A DNA stretch of 64,000 nt from Devosia sp. 66-14 (GTDB lineage Bacteria > Pseudomonadota > Alphaproteobacteria > Rhizobiales > Devosiaceae), in the NCBI GenBank assembly GCA_001899085.1, contig MKVB01000002.1, positions 783,122 to 847,121 on the forward strand, written 5' to 3'. The translations under genes were made by a program, and so were the position numbers. Below the pieces are notes generated by a model, which saw nothing but the letters and a program-made list of their open reading frames with translations, did not search any database and was not told the origin of the DNA. How positions within the stretch are numbered: the first letter of the stretch is position 1; every line of letters starts with the position of its first letter. Positions 34,563 to 43,430 of the stretch are shown here, in pieces.

Positions 34563-35765
34563 TTACGAGTTCCCCACCCCCGCGACGAACCCGGTCACCA
34601 CGCCCCAGTCGACGAGGCTGCCGATCGTCGCCGACGCGCCCGCCGCCAGCGGGGCCTTGGCGATCTTGCCGACGCCGTACTGGGCTTCGATGCCCATGCC
34701 GGTGACGAAGTCGTAGTCGCCATCCTCGAGCGTGGTCGGGCGCGGCATCTGGCCGAGCGCATAGGCGAGCGCGCCCTGGCCGCAGAGGAACACCGGCTCG
34801 ACATCGATCCCCGCGGCGCCGGCGCCCTTCAGCAGCAGGCGCTGGGTGATCTCGGGGATCTCGACATAGATCACCCCGTCATAGACCAGCGCCCCGCCGG
34901 TAAAGAGCGGGTTGGCCTTGGTCGGGTCGCCCCCTTCGCGGTTGCGGGCGTCGCGGTTGGCGGCGGTCATCACCGGGTCGGCCTTCAGATCACGAAAGCC
35001 GCGGGCGCCGACGAAGCAGACGAACCACTCCTGGTCGCCTTCGGCCTCCATATAGGGGCTGATCTTGGGCCGGCCGTTATAGATGCCGGGGTTGTTGGGG
35101 TCGACGCCGGTCTGCTTGGCCTGGTCCTTCATCAGGCTGCCGACCGCCGCCGACATCTTGTCGTTGGTCGCATCGACATTGCCCACGGCGGTGGCGAAGG
35201 TGGTCGAGTAGTTGGAAAGCGCCGAGCCGAACACCACGCGGTCGGGGTTGGCGGTGACCCAGGCATTCTTGTTGCCGGCGGTGGCCGCCGACCACTTGAT
35301 GCCGTTGACGCGGTTGCCCGGGTTGCCGAAGCGGCCGGCCTGCATCGCCGAAGTGGGGATCGACAGCAGCGCATCGACCAGGTCGTCGCGGACGATCCGC
35401 TTGGACCAGCCGCGCAACAGGCTGCGGGCGGTGGAGCGCACCGAGAACGAGCTCTCCTTGTTCTGCGCCCGGTTGTTGGCCACGGCGTTTCGGGCCCAGT
35501 CGGCCCAGAGCGGCATGCCGTAGCTGTCGATCTGCTCTTCGTTGCCGCGCAGCGTCCCCGCGCCGACGCCATCGCCCGAAAGCTGGGTGACGAGCGGCAC
35601 GCGGATCTCCTTGCCGTCGGCTTCGAGGTCCGACATGCGCACGATCACCGAGGTGGAATCGTCGCCCATATAGGGGTCGAAGCGCGACGAGCGCAGGAAG
35701 TCATAGGCGACATCCTGGCGGAACTTGATCACTTCATTATTGGGGTGGTTGGGAGAAAGAGCCAT
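34563..35765 (-). CDS. Major capsid protein (N4 gp56 / DUF4043-like)
   Basis: A 400-aa coat protein. The conserved N-terminal block (DPYMGDDSTSVIVRMSDLE, then GKEIRVPLVTQL), the central R-SLLRGWSKRIVRDDL and the WFVCFVGARGFRDLK segment resemble the N4 gp56/DUF4043 capsid group used by many podovirus-type phages with P22-like portals. It sits directly after the scaffold gene, as expected. The ATG at 35765 follows a strong ribosome site. Confidence 0.82.
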   Translation of the reverse strand: MALSPNHPNNEVIKFRQDVAYDFLRSSRFDPYMGDDSTSVIVRMSDLEADGKEIRVPLVTQLSGDGVGAGTLRGNEEQIDSYGMPLWADWARNAVANNRAQNKESSFSVRSTARSLLRGWSKRIVRDDLVDALLSIPTSAMQAGRFGNPGNRVNGIKWSAATAGNKNAWVTANPDRVVFGSALSNYSTTFATAVGNVDATNDKMSAAVGSLMKDQAKQTGVDPNNPGIYNGRPKISPYMEAEGDQEWFVCFVGARGFRDLKADPVMTAANRDARNREGGDPTKANPLFTGGALVYDGVIYVEIPEITQRLLLKGAGAAGIDVEPVFLCGQGALAYALGQMPRPTTLEDGDYDFVTGMGIEAQYGVGKIAKAPLAAGASATIGSLVDWGVVTGFVAGVGNS

Positions 35766-35802
35766 GGTTGGTGGTCCTGATGCTCAGCCGGCTGAAGCGC
35801 GT

Positions 35803-36612
35803 TCAGCGTCGCCGGCGGGTGGTTGCCGAGAACAGCTCGGCATCGGAGGCGTCGCCGGCCGCGGATGCGGGGCCGGCGGCAGTGCCGATGCCTTGCAGCG
35901 AGGGGATATGCGGCACGGCTGAACGACGGGGAGTTTCGAAGGTGTGTCGGGCCCCACCGCGCAGCTGGGCGAGGAAACGCTGCTGGACTTCGGGGTCCCG
36001 CATCGCCTCGTCGAGTACGCGGTTGCGATAGGCGGCGGGGTCGCTGCCGATCTCATCGAACGCCTGACGCTTCTTGTGCCAGGTGACGAGCTCGCCATAG
36101 GGGTGGTTCGAGCGCATGATCCTGAGGTAATCGGTCTGCACCGCCGGGTCGGCCTGCATGGCCTGCCCGAGCGCGTTATAGGCAGCCCGTACCGTATCCG
36201 ACCCATGCTTTTCTTCCGCCAGCAGACGGGAAACGCCCTGCCGCTGCTGGAACAGCTGTTCGTGGATCGGGGTGACCAGCGATCGGCCCCATTCATCGGG
36301 GTTGTCCCAGAACTCGGCAGGCCGCGCCGCTGCCTGCGGCTGGGGCTGCTGCAACTGGGCTTCGAGCCGATAGAGCCGATGCTTCAGCTCGTCCCGGTCC
36401 CGCTCGGCCGCCCGCCGCGCATCCGCTTCCTCGCGGAGCCGGGCAGGGGGAATGGCCGGTTCGGGCCGCGGTTCGGCAGCCGGCGCGATGACGGGTTCCG
36501 CCAGGGCCTCGGCAACGGGCGCATCACCTGCGACCGTGGCGTTGAACAAGGCGGTATCGTCGGTCCCGGGCGAGCTCTCGCTCGTCCCGTAGCCGTTGGT
36601 GTCGTCGTTCAT
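35803..36612 (-). CDS. Putative scaffolding protein
   Basis: A 269-aa, highly charged, helical and low-complexity protein. An acidic Pro/Ala N-terminus leads to a coiled coil (RLREEADARRAAERDRDELKHRLYRLEAQL) and a basic C-terminal end (TTRRRR), which in P22 scaffold contacts the coat. Order portal-scaffold-coat supports the role. Confidence 0.72.
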   Translation of the reverse strand: MNDDTNGYGTSESSPGTDDTALFNATVAGDAPVAEALAEPVIAPAAEPRPEPAIPPARLREEADARRAAERDRDELKHRLYRLEAQLQQPQPQAAARPAEFWDNPDEWGRSLVTPIHEQLFQQRQGVSRLLAEEKHGSDTVRAAYNALGQAMQADPAVQTDYLRIMRSNHPYGELVTWHKKRQAFDEIGSDPAAYRNRVLDEAMRDPEVQQRFLAQLRGGARHTFETPRRSAVPHIPSLQGIGTAAGPASAAGDASDAELFSATTRRRR

Positions 36613-37098
36613 TTCGTGTCTCCCGGACTATCGCGTCCGATTGGCGTGACCCTCACTGTCGCGGAGAGTGCAGCGATACCGGCAGGAGGGCGCCGGCGAC
36701 CCGTTGCGCCGTATCGTGGCGCGGACGGAAACTGTTGGTGTGTGGGGCTGGTGGGGCCGCCCCACCCAGCTTCGCTACAGGCCTCCAGCCTGAGCTGCGC
36801 TACCTCGCGGCGAGGGCTCCGCCATCGTCCGCTGACCACAAGGGGAGGGTTAAGCGATGGAACCGAAACTCTCAGTCTGGTCTCCCTCCCCTTGATGGGG
36901 AGGGATCAAGGGTGGGGTGGGGCCGCAAGCGTGATCGTCGAGATGGGTGATGGGGCGTACCGACTGAAGCAGACGGCCCCCTCCCATCCTCCCCCATAAA
37001 GGGGGAGGTGCCGCATCGAGCGTCTGGCACGATCGAAGACAGAGCCTCGACTCTTCACCTCCCCCTTTATGGGGGAGGCCGGGAGGGGGCCGTCTCTC
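36613..37098. other. Gap between scaffold and portal genes
   Basis: Contains a small hairpin near 36883-36905 (CCTCCCCTTGATGGGGAGG) and the 125-bp element at 36971-37095. No gene is supported. Confidence 0.55.
36971..37095 (+). repeat. 125-bp palindromic element, family C, copy 1
   Basis: It runs from AGACGGCCCCCTCCC to GGGAGGGGGCCGTCT, itself an imperfect palindrome with CTCCCCCATAAAGGGGGAGG units. It matches the reverse complement of 41144-41268 at roughly 95% by eye, including the non-palindromic centre (GTCTGGCACGATCG). Confidence 0.88.
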
Positions 37099-39105
37099 TC
37101 AGTCACCACCAAGATAAGGCGCCGCGGTCCCAAGGGGAGAGAAGGCGCCACCCGCCCGCACCTCTGCGGCCCGCAACTGCAGCGCGCGCCCGGCCAGCTC
37201 CAGCTGGCGGTTGGTGCGCCAGGCGTCCTGTTCTTCACGGCGGGACAGCAATTCGTCCTGCCGCTCCACCGCATCGATCCGCTGCTCCAGCTCTTCGGCC
37301 GCGCGCTCGGCGCCGATATCGCTGGCTTCGGCCATCAGCTTGGCTGTCTCGGCTTCGGTCTTGCGGTTGTCGAGCGCCTTGCCCTGCAGCTCCAGCATGG
37401 CGGCCTGCTGCTGCAGCATCGCGGCCTGCTGTTCCATCGGGTTGGGCGGCTGCGGCCGCTGCCGGGTCGCGTCACGGAACTTCTTTTTGGCGGACGCCGG
37501 CATCGAGGAGGTCTCGATCAGCACTTCCAGCGCCGCCGCGGCGACCGCCGGTTGCAGCAGCGGGCCGACGGCTTGCAGCGCCTGGCGCACCGAGTCGTTG
37601 GTGTCGGCCTGCATGGTCACGGTGTCCGGCCCTTCATCGAGGATGATGTCGACATCGAGCGAGCCGAGCGCATTGGTGATCGTCGGCATGCCCGTCGCGG
37701 GGTCGATGGCCAGCCGGTTGACCGAGAGCCAGTTGCCCAGGCCCTCGTCATCGGTGACGCGGATCCAGCGTTCGGCCGTCCACAGGCTCTGCACCGCATT
37801 CCAGATCGCCCGGTAAACCCGCTGCTTCCAGCCGCGATAGCCGAGCAGATACGGGCCGAGTTCGGCAATGCCGGCCTGCTGCTGCAGCGCGATGGCGCGG
37901 CCGGACATGTCCTGCACGCCGGCGCCGATCAGGGCGGGGTTGAAGCCGTAATTCTCGATCTCCTGCTTGGCTTCCTCGAGAAAGCCCAGATTGGCGCCAA
38001 GCTCGGCGCCGCGCGCCGCGTCGTCGAATTGCGGCAGCTCGGCGCCCACCGGCACCACCACCACGCCATCGGGGCGGGCCAGTTCGGCCCGGATCTTCTC
38101 GGGCTCCAGCCCCTGGCCGTCGCGGATGACGATGCGGCGCGACTGGCTGGTGTGCAGGCCCTTGGAGCGGCGCTGGTTGATCTCGTCCTGCGCCGATTTC
38201 ATGTTGCGGAAGAAACCGTAGCGGTCGCCGTCGTGATCGACATTGGCCGAGAACATCACATACTTCGAAATGGTGCGGCGCTTCTCGTCGCGCAGGTAAC
38301 TCTCGCCTTCGGCGAGGATGGCGGCGCCGGTATAGATGGCGAAGCACCACTGGTTGCCGCGCTTGTACCAGTGGTCGATCACCCGCACACGGCGATGGTG
38401 CTCGTCGCCCATCACCCATTTATTGTCGCTGTCGGGGTTGCTGGTGAGCTCCGAGCCGAGATCGACCGAGGCCTCGATCTCCTTCGCCTTGTCGGGAAAG
38501 GCGGCGAGCAGTTCGCTGGCATCGGCCCATTTGCCGATCCCCATATAGCCCGCATCGGTGAAATCGGCGCGGGTCGAGGTCGGGTCGTAGAAGAACCCCG
38601 CGGGGTCGACCACTTCGAAACCGATCTCGGTATCGCCCCGGTCGCCGGCCTCCAGCGTCAGCTCGAGCCCGCCAATGCCGTCGACCGCGCCGTTGAGTCC
38701 GGCAATGGGGGATTTTTCCTGCCAGCGCTGCTCGTCGAGCACATAGCGCAGCACTGCGGTCGCCACCTCCGCGCCATCTTCATGCTTGGGCGTGCGGGCA
38801 TAGCCCTTGGGGTCCTGGCGCTGGCGTTCGAGCAGGCCGACGACCGCATTGATCTTGCGCGCCATGCGGTTGTAGGTGACCACGGGTTGCTTGCGCTGGT
38901 TCAGCGTCTTGATCTGCTTCGCCGTCCAGTGCGCGCCGTGGTAATAGCGCCGCGCTTCCTGCTGCTCGTCGATCTCGGCACGCTTGCCGTCGAGATAACT
39001 CAGGTAATCCTGCTTCAGCCGCGTCAGGGACCTGCCGGGCGGGGGCGGAGCGGGTGGGGCAGGGGGCGCAACTGGCGCAGCCGCGGTGTTGGGCAAATCG
39101 CTCAT
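37099..39105 (-). CDS. P22-like portal protein
   Basis: A 668-aa portal (head-vertex) protein. The core has LKQDYLSYLDGKRAEIDEQQ, RKQPVVTYNRMARKINAVVG, the WYKRGNQW / ISKYVMFSANVDHDGDRYGFFRNMKSAQDEIN block typical of the P22 gp1 group, and QDMSGRAIALQQQAG. A long C-terminal helical barrel-like region (about 530-640) is also as in P22. The ATG at 39105 has CAGGAG upstream. It is the docking ring for the terminase encoded just before it. Confidence 0.85.
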   Translation of the reverse strand: MSDLPNTAAAPVAPPAPPAPPPPGRSLTRLKQDYLSYLDGKRAEIDEQQEARRYYHGAHWTAKQIKTLNQRKQPVVTYNRMARKINAVVGLLERQRQDPKGYARTPKHEDGAEVATAVLRYVLDEQRWQEKSPIAGLNGAVDGIGGLELTLEAGDRGDTEIGFEVVDPAGFFYDPTSTRADFTDAGYMGIGKWADASELLAAFPDKAKEIEASVDLGSELTSNPDSDNKWVMGDEHHRRVRVIDHWYKRGNQWCFAIYTGAAILAEGESYLRDEKRRTISKYVMFSANVDHDGDRYGFFRNMKSAQDEINQRRSKGLHTSQSRRIVIRDGQGLEPEKIRAELARPDGVVVVPVGAELPQFDDAARGAELGANLGFLEEAKQEIENYGFNPALIGAGVQDMSGRAIALQQQAGIAELGPYLLGYRGWKQRVYRAIWNAVQSLWTAERWIRVTDDEGLGNWLSVNRLAIDPATGMPTITNALGSLDVDIILDEGPDTVTMQADTNDSVRQALQAVGPLLQPAVAAAALEVLIETSSMPASAKKKFRDATRQRPQPPNPMEQQAAMLQQQAAMLELQGKALDNRKTEAETAKLMAEASDIGAERAAEELEQRIDAVERQDELLSRREEQDAWRTNRQLELAGRALQLRAAEVRAGGAFSPLGTAAPYLGGD

Positions 39106-39163
39106 CGGAACTCCTGGATCACTGCGCGCATGCGTTGATGCACATCGATCGCCCCACCCACGA

Positions 39164-39244
39164 TGTCATCCCTGCGAAAGCAGGGACCCAAGCATCAGCT
39201 GGCGCAGACCGTGAAATGGGACCCTGCTTTCGCAGGGATGACAC
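39164..39244. repeat. Dispersed palindrome, family A copy inside the phage module
   Basis: Same arms as at 4454-4537. It lies between the terminase stop and the portal start, which would normally be a tight junction in a phage. Confidence 0.85.
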
Positions 39245-39294
39245 CCGGTGGGTGGGGATAAGATCGAACCCACCCCTTCTTCGGCGACTTCGCC

Positions 39295-40848
39295 TCAATA
39301 ACTCTGCCAATCGCCCGGCGTCGCGCCGCCACTCTGAGGTGCATAGCCCGATCGGTGCCGGCGCGGCTCAGCCGCCGGCTTCGTCCGCACCCAGGGGCGC
39401 GACATCGCGGCATAGCGCCAGTCGTCGGCGGCGTGGTCTTCCATGTCGGTGTCGAGATCTTCGGGCCGCGCCGGGTCGTGCTGCAGCATGGGGATGGTGC
39501 GGATCGAGTCGCGGCAGGTCGAAAAGCAATAGATCATCGGCCGCCCCTCGGGGTTGGGCTTGCCGTCTTCATCGAGCGTCGTGCCGACGAACCGCTGGCG
39601 CAGCATGTCCCAGCCGCCCATGGCGCCGCGCTGCGACACCCGCTTGTTGTCGGCGCCGCGAAAAAAGATCCGCTTGTCGCCTGAGCCGAGCGTGATGCGG
39701 CTCGCGATCGAGGGCCCGCCATCTTCGGCAAAGGCCGCCGGGTCGAGCACGCCGAGCCCCACGGTTTCGGTCTCGCGTTGCGCGAGGCCCTTGCCCACCT
39801 GTTCGGCGGTGAGCTTCAGCCCCTTGTTGGGTTTTCCCGGCTCGCACCCATACCATTCGCGGTAGCGGAGCAGCGCGCCGCGCGGCAGCAGCACGCCGCT
39901 TACCGGGTGCCTCGTGTCGTCGCCGACGATCGCCCACCAGCCGAAGGAGAACGGCCGGGCGCTGCCCCAGTCGCCGGAGCGGAACTTCGCCCAATCCGCT
40001 GGGATGGCGAAGGGCTCGATGACATGCAGGCGCGTCTGCCAGCAGTCGAAGAAGGCGCCATCGATAATGTCCCAGTCGCCATGGCGCATGGCGTTGACCA
40101 GGGCAGCGCTGCCCAGCCCCTCGAGCCGCGCCTCATAGGTCGGGTCCTCGGTGGTGAGCGTCGGGTTATCCTCGAGCCGCGCGGGGATGAACTGGCGCAG
40201 CATGCCGCCCTCGGCCGCCGTGGTGCGCTGGATGGCGAGCGGCGGCGCCGCATCGATGAAGGTCGTCTTGACGAACTGGTGCCCGACCCCGCCGGGGTTG
40301 GCGCCGCACAGAATACGCGGGAACCGCCCGCGATATTTCTCGGGCACCGCAATGCCGGTCATTCGCACGCGGTTGCGCAGGAACCGATAGATCACCTCGG
40401 TGAAATGGGTCAGCTCGTCGATCAGCAGCACGTGGATCTCGGCGCCCTGGTACTTGAAGCGGTCCTTCTCGTCCTTGCAGTGGCAGAGATAGATCTTCGA
40501 TCCGTTCCAGAAGCGGATCTCGTCCTCGACGATTACGACGAACCCGCAGTCCACCCAGCCGGCCAGCAGTGCGCGAAAGCCCGACGGGCCCTCCATATGG
40601 TTCTTGCTCAGATCCTCGCGGATGCGGCGAAACAGGTAGACCTGCAGGCCAGGGATCTCGGCGCACCAACTGATCGCCGCCTGCCGCATCAGATGCGACT
40701 TGCCGCCCCCCGCCGCCCCGCCATAAAGCACCTCGGTCGCCGCCGACCCGAACGCCACCCACTGCTTGGGGTGCAGCGCAATGCGCAAGGCCTCGGGATG
40801 TCCGGCGCTACTTGTCGCTCGCTTCGTCGCGCTGTTCGCTGCGGGCAT
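39295..40848 (-). CDS. Phage terminase large subunit
   Basis: A 517-aa DNA-packaging motor. The ATPase has Walker A LYGGAAGGGKS (about residue 45), Walker B HVLLIDE and the coupling-type motif ILCGANPGG. The C-terminal nuclease domain starts at FRSGDWG (about 300), whose Asp is the usual first metal ligand, with a later Asp cluster near DTDMEDHAADDW. The start at 40848 (ATG just after CAGGG) overlaps the preceding small gene by about 40 bp in another frame. It is intact, with no frameshift seen. Confidence 0.9.
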   Translation of the reverse strand: MPAANSATKRATSSAGHPEALRIALHPKQWVAFGSAATEVLYGGAAGGGKSHLMRQAAISWCAEIPGLQVYLFRRIREDLSKNHMEGPSGFRALLAGWVDCGFVVIVEDEIRFWNGSKIYLCHCKDEKDRFKYQGAEIHVLLIDELTHFTEVIYRFLRNRVRMTGIAVPEKYRGRFPRILCGANPGGVGHQFVKTTFIDAAPPLAIQRTTAAEGGMLRQFIPARLEDNPTLTTEDPTYEARLEGLGSAALVNAMRHGDWDIIDGAFFDCWQTRLHVIEPFAIPADWAKFRSGDWGSARPFSFGWWAIVGDDTRHPVSGVLLPRGALLRYREWYGCEPGKPNKGLKLTAEQVGKGLAQRETETVGLGVLDPAAFAEDGGPSIASRITLGSGDKRIFFRGADNKRVSQRGAMGGWDMLRQRFVGTTLDEDGKPNPEGRPMIYCFSTCRDSIRTIPMLQHDPARPEDLDTDMEDHAADDWRYAAMSRPWVRTKPAAEPRRHRSGYAPQSGGATPGDWQSY

Positions 40849-41113
40849 CCCTGGGTATCCCCTCGAAGATAATGGTCGGCCGCATGCTGCCATCGGATGA
40901 ACGATGGTCGACGGTAGCGTGCTTGGAATGCAGATACGGCGCCGCCTTGTTGGCGGCATCCACCCGCTCACTGCGCGGGATCTCGGGGTTGCGCATGATG
41001 GCGAGCAGGAAATCGAGCGGGGTCTGGACAGGATCATCCGGCGCGTTTCGCGGCCAGGTTGGGTCCGGGTCGGACATTGGGCTGGTGCTGGGCTTGTTGC
41101 CGACACGAGGCAT
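40808..41113 (-). CDS. Terminase small-subunit-like protein
   Basis: A 101-aa product. The segment TPLDFLLAIMRNPEIPRSERVDAANKAAPYLHSK is the recurrent motif of small-terminase-like proteins in alphaproteobacterial phages. It directly precedes and overlaps the large subunit. No recognisable HTH, so the assignment rests on motif and position. Confidence 0.65.
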   Translation of the reverse strand: MPRVGNKPSTSPMSDPDPTWPRNAPDDPVQTPLDFLLAIMRNPEIPRSERVDAANKAAPYLHSKHATVDHRSSDGSMRPTIIFEGIPRDARSEQRDEASDK

Positions 41114-41143
41114 GGGGATTCCTCAGACTCGCCCGACTGATGG

Positions 41144-41268
41144 AGACGGCCCCTCCCGGCCTCCCCCATGAAGGGGGAGGTGAAGAGTCGAGGCTCTGTC
41201 TCCGATCGTGCCAGACGCACAGGCGCGGCACCTCCCCCTTTATGGGGGAGGATGGGAGGGGGCCGTCT
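41144..41268 (-). repeat. 125-bp palindromic element, family C, copy 2 (inverted)
   Basis: Nearly identical to the reverse complement of 36971-37095. It lies just upstream of the terminase small-like gene, the right edge of the phage module. Confidence 0.88.
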
Positions 41269-41642
41269 GCCAGTGGTTAGTCGCCCACAAGCGCCCACCG
41301 GCCGGTGCGGGGGCAGCGAAGCTGGTGAAAGGAGACGAGCAAACAACACGCGGTGAACGGGCAACGCCTGTCGGCTTTCCCGTCACCGTGGGCCCGGAGG
41401 CAACCCGCCGAAGCGGTCCCTGCGCGGAACGACCCACATAGAGGCGGCGAAAGCTCGCTGCCTGATGCTGAAGCTAGCGTGATTGCGGTGAGGGTGCAAC
41501 TATTGGGTTTGCGCTCACCACAGGTTGCCGTGGGCTGTGGCGAATAGGGTTGCACCAACGGGGCGTCCCTGGCGTCGCCTGCGCTCAGCACTCGCAACCT
41601 CGCCGCCATCGAGGCGGGATGATCGCCCCGCGATCGGCTATC
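41269..41642. other. Intergenic, 374 bp
   Basis: No gene is convincing. It should carry the promoter of the phage late genes on its left side. Confidence 0.4.
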
Positions 41643-42223
41643 TTATTCAGATGGCTTCACGGAGGGCGGATCGACTAGGAGACCGAACTCGCCGCGACTG
41701 GCCAATTCTTCCGCTGTTCGCGGAGGACGTTCCGAAGAGGGAAGTGGCCAGGTCACGCTGTTCTGGAAACCAGATTGAAGCAGTTCCCTGCCGGCCTGGA
41801 TCAAATCAGTTGCCAGATCGAGGGCGTCAATAGACAGAGTGTTGATCGCGTCAACGAGCTCTTGGCCGCTCTTCCCCTTAAGGTGTCCGCGCTCGTGAAG
41901 CTGGCTGACCGTGAGCGGGTCGAGGGCGTCACTGAACACTACGTGCAGGACGTCGTTCCGCCTCCCAGCGATGCCATTGGCCTTTCCAAGCAGCGTCAGG
42001 ATTCTCCGACCGGCCGGGGTCTTTCCTGCCCTTAGTTGAACGAGATTTGTTACCATGTCGCGCTGCGATCGGTCCGAGGCAACGGCGAAGAAGGTGGCTT
42101 TCGCGCCTCTTCGTCTAGTTGGGACAGTAGCTTGTAGAGGCTGAATGCGGAGCCGGTCAGTGTATTCCAGGCTATCGACGCGCGACCAACAGTAAGTGAC
42201 ACATTTACCTCATGAAGGGCCAT
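41643..42223 (-). pseudogene. Frameshifted helical protein with HEPN-like RxxxxH motif
   Basis: Two overlapping minus-strand frames read as one protein. The first (ATG 42223, stop 42050) gives VGRASIAWNTLTGSAFSLYKLL. The second, open upstream of the ATG at 42056, gives GAKATFFAVASDRSQRDMVTN and continues for 137 residues, with the R-N-D-V-L-H pattern in the middle. The natural junction lies around 42110-42130, where the frame slips. The pieces resemble a widespread uncharacterised helical family (W-N-x-L early, RD-M middle, RN...H later). Either a mutation has broken it or the assembly has an indel. The RNxxxxH-type motif is reminiscent of HEPN RNases but this is tentative. Confidence 0.6.
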
Positions 42224-42444
42224 GAGGCGCCCAACAGTTCGGGGGCGAGCGTTTCATCCATGGCATACCCTCCTAGGGGCAGCGAGCCAAATCAACGAGG
42301 CTGAGCCAGCGGTAAGACGCGCAAGCCTTACAAGCGACGGCATGCCACAGAATGAGCGCGATGCCGAATCAATCAGTCGCGGTGTAAAGCGATCTTAAGG
42401 CCCGGGCATGAAGATCGGGCTAGCGTCAACAGAGGCCCTTTCAC

Positions 42445-42897
42445 ATGAGCGGCGGGTGGGTCCCATTCTTTGTTGCTTTGCATGTAACGGCATTTGTGTT
42501 CATTGCTGTTTTGGTCGGCGACTACAATTTTGTAGATGCCACCCTATATGAAGACGTAGTCGCGACAGGCGGCGCCGATGCGCTAAACGTCGCGAACCAG
42601 ATTGGGCGTCTTGACGTTTTGACGCTTGCGTTAGCCGTTATCAGCGTGCTGGTGGCGGTGACAGCCATCATGGGTTTCTGGTTCTACCGGGGTGTGGTTG
42701 ACCAGCGCGCGACGGACGAAGTGCGTGAGCGGTTGCCGATGATTCTTGATGAGTACATCAAGAAAAATCCTAGCTTGGTCGCCTTGGCGCTACGCGCCAA
42801 CGCAGATCTCGCTAAAGCCGGCCTGGCTACAGAAGATGGGACCAGCGATTTCGCGGACGAGATCGCTAGTGCGATGGATGGAGGTAAAGAGCCTTAG
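42445..42897 (+). CDS. Membrane protein paired with ImmA/IrrE peptidase
   Basis: A 150-aa product with helices at about 6-24 and 58-81, an extracytoplasmic loop between them, and a cytoplasmic acidic tail (EVRERLPMILDEYIKKNPSLVALALRANADLAKAGL). The stop at 42897 abuts the ATG of the peptidase gene, so the two are one operon. Such two-helix partners are seen beside M78 peptidase genes in accessory regions. It may be the substrate or the membrane sensor. Lower GC than surroundings. Confidence 0.75.
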   Translation: MSGGWVPFFVALHVTAFVFIAVLVGDYNFVDATLYEDVVATGGADALNVANQIGRLDVLTLALAVISVLVAVTAIMGFWFYRGVVDQRATDEVRERLPMILDEYIKKNPSLVALALRANADLAKAGLATEDGTSDFADEIASAMDGGKEP

Positions 42898-43389
42898 ATG
42901 GCAACGGCTCAGGAAATTGTTGGTAAGCATACGGCCGATGCGCCGGTGAACATTGAAGGTCTCGTTGAAGATCTCGGTGTTGAGCTTGTACGCAAGGCGG
43001 ATCTGCACCCCCTGATTGCTGGTCAGATCGAGTGCATTGAGCCCAACAGGTTCAGAATCTCGGTGAACAAGAATGACCACTACTACCGCCGGCGCTTTAC
43101 TACCGCCCATGAGCTGGCGCATTTTCTCTTGCACAGGAATTTGATCGCGCGCGGCGTGGACGATACCAAGGCATACCGTAGCCTCGATATCGGGAATTTC
43201 AACAACCAGAACATCACTCGCGAGCATGAGGTGGAGGCCAATCGTTTTGCTTCACGCGTGCTCATGCCTAAGGATCTGGTCCGCAAGTATCATGGCGAAT
43301 ACGCCGGCGACATTACGTTGCTAGCAAAGAAATTCCAGGTTTCGGAAGAGGCTATGGGTTACAGGCTGCAAGCGCTCGGCCTGGCTTAG
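42898..43389 (+). CDS. ImmA/IrrE family metallo-endopeptidase (M78)
   Basis: A 163-aa zinc peptidase. The HELAH motif is at 71-75 (TTAHELAHFLLH) with the downstream acidic ligand in REHEVEANRFASRVLMP (about 109-120). The C-terminal part (LAKKFQVSEEAMGYRLQALGL) is the helix-turn-helix-like tail that many ImmA proteins carry. In ICEBs1 this family cleaves a repressor, and in Deinococcus IrrE cleaves DdrO. No XRE repressor is adjacent here; the only partner is the membrane protein. Likely mobile or phage-linked. Confidence 0.88.
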   Translation: MATAQEIVGKHTADAPVNIEGLVEDLGVELVRKADLHPLIAGQIECIEPNRFRISVNKNDHYYRRRFTTAHELAHFLLHRNLIARGVDDTKAYRSLDIGNFNNQNITREHEVEANRFASRVLMPKDLVRKYHGEYAGDITLLAKKFQVSEEAMGYRLQALGLA

Positions 43390-43430
43390 CGGCCGTTTCT
43401 CGCCTTCTCTGGCGGACGACTTCCCGCGCC

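Noticed and set aside
18829-41113. Classical RcGTA-type gene transfer agent
   Set aside because: RcGTA is siphovirus-like with HK97 capsid and tape-measure genes; here the genes are P22-like and no tape measure is seen.
40849-41364. Terminase extended N-terminus in the same frame
   Set aside because: The upstream frame crosses a palindromic repeat and the small terminase-like gene in another frame; homology-like sequence begins just after Met at 40848.
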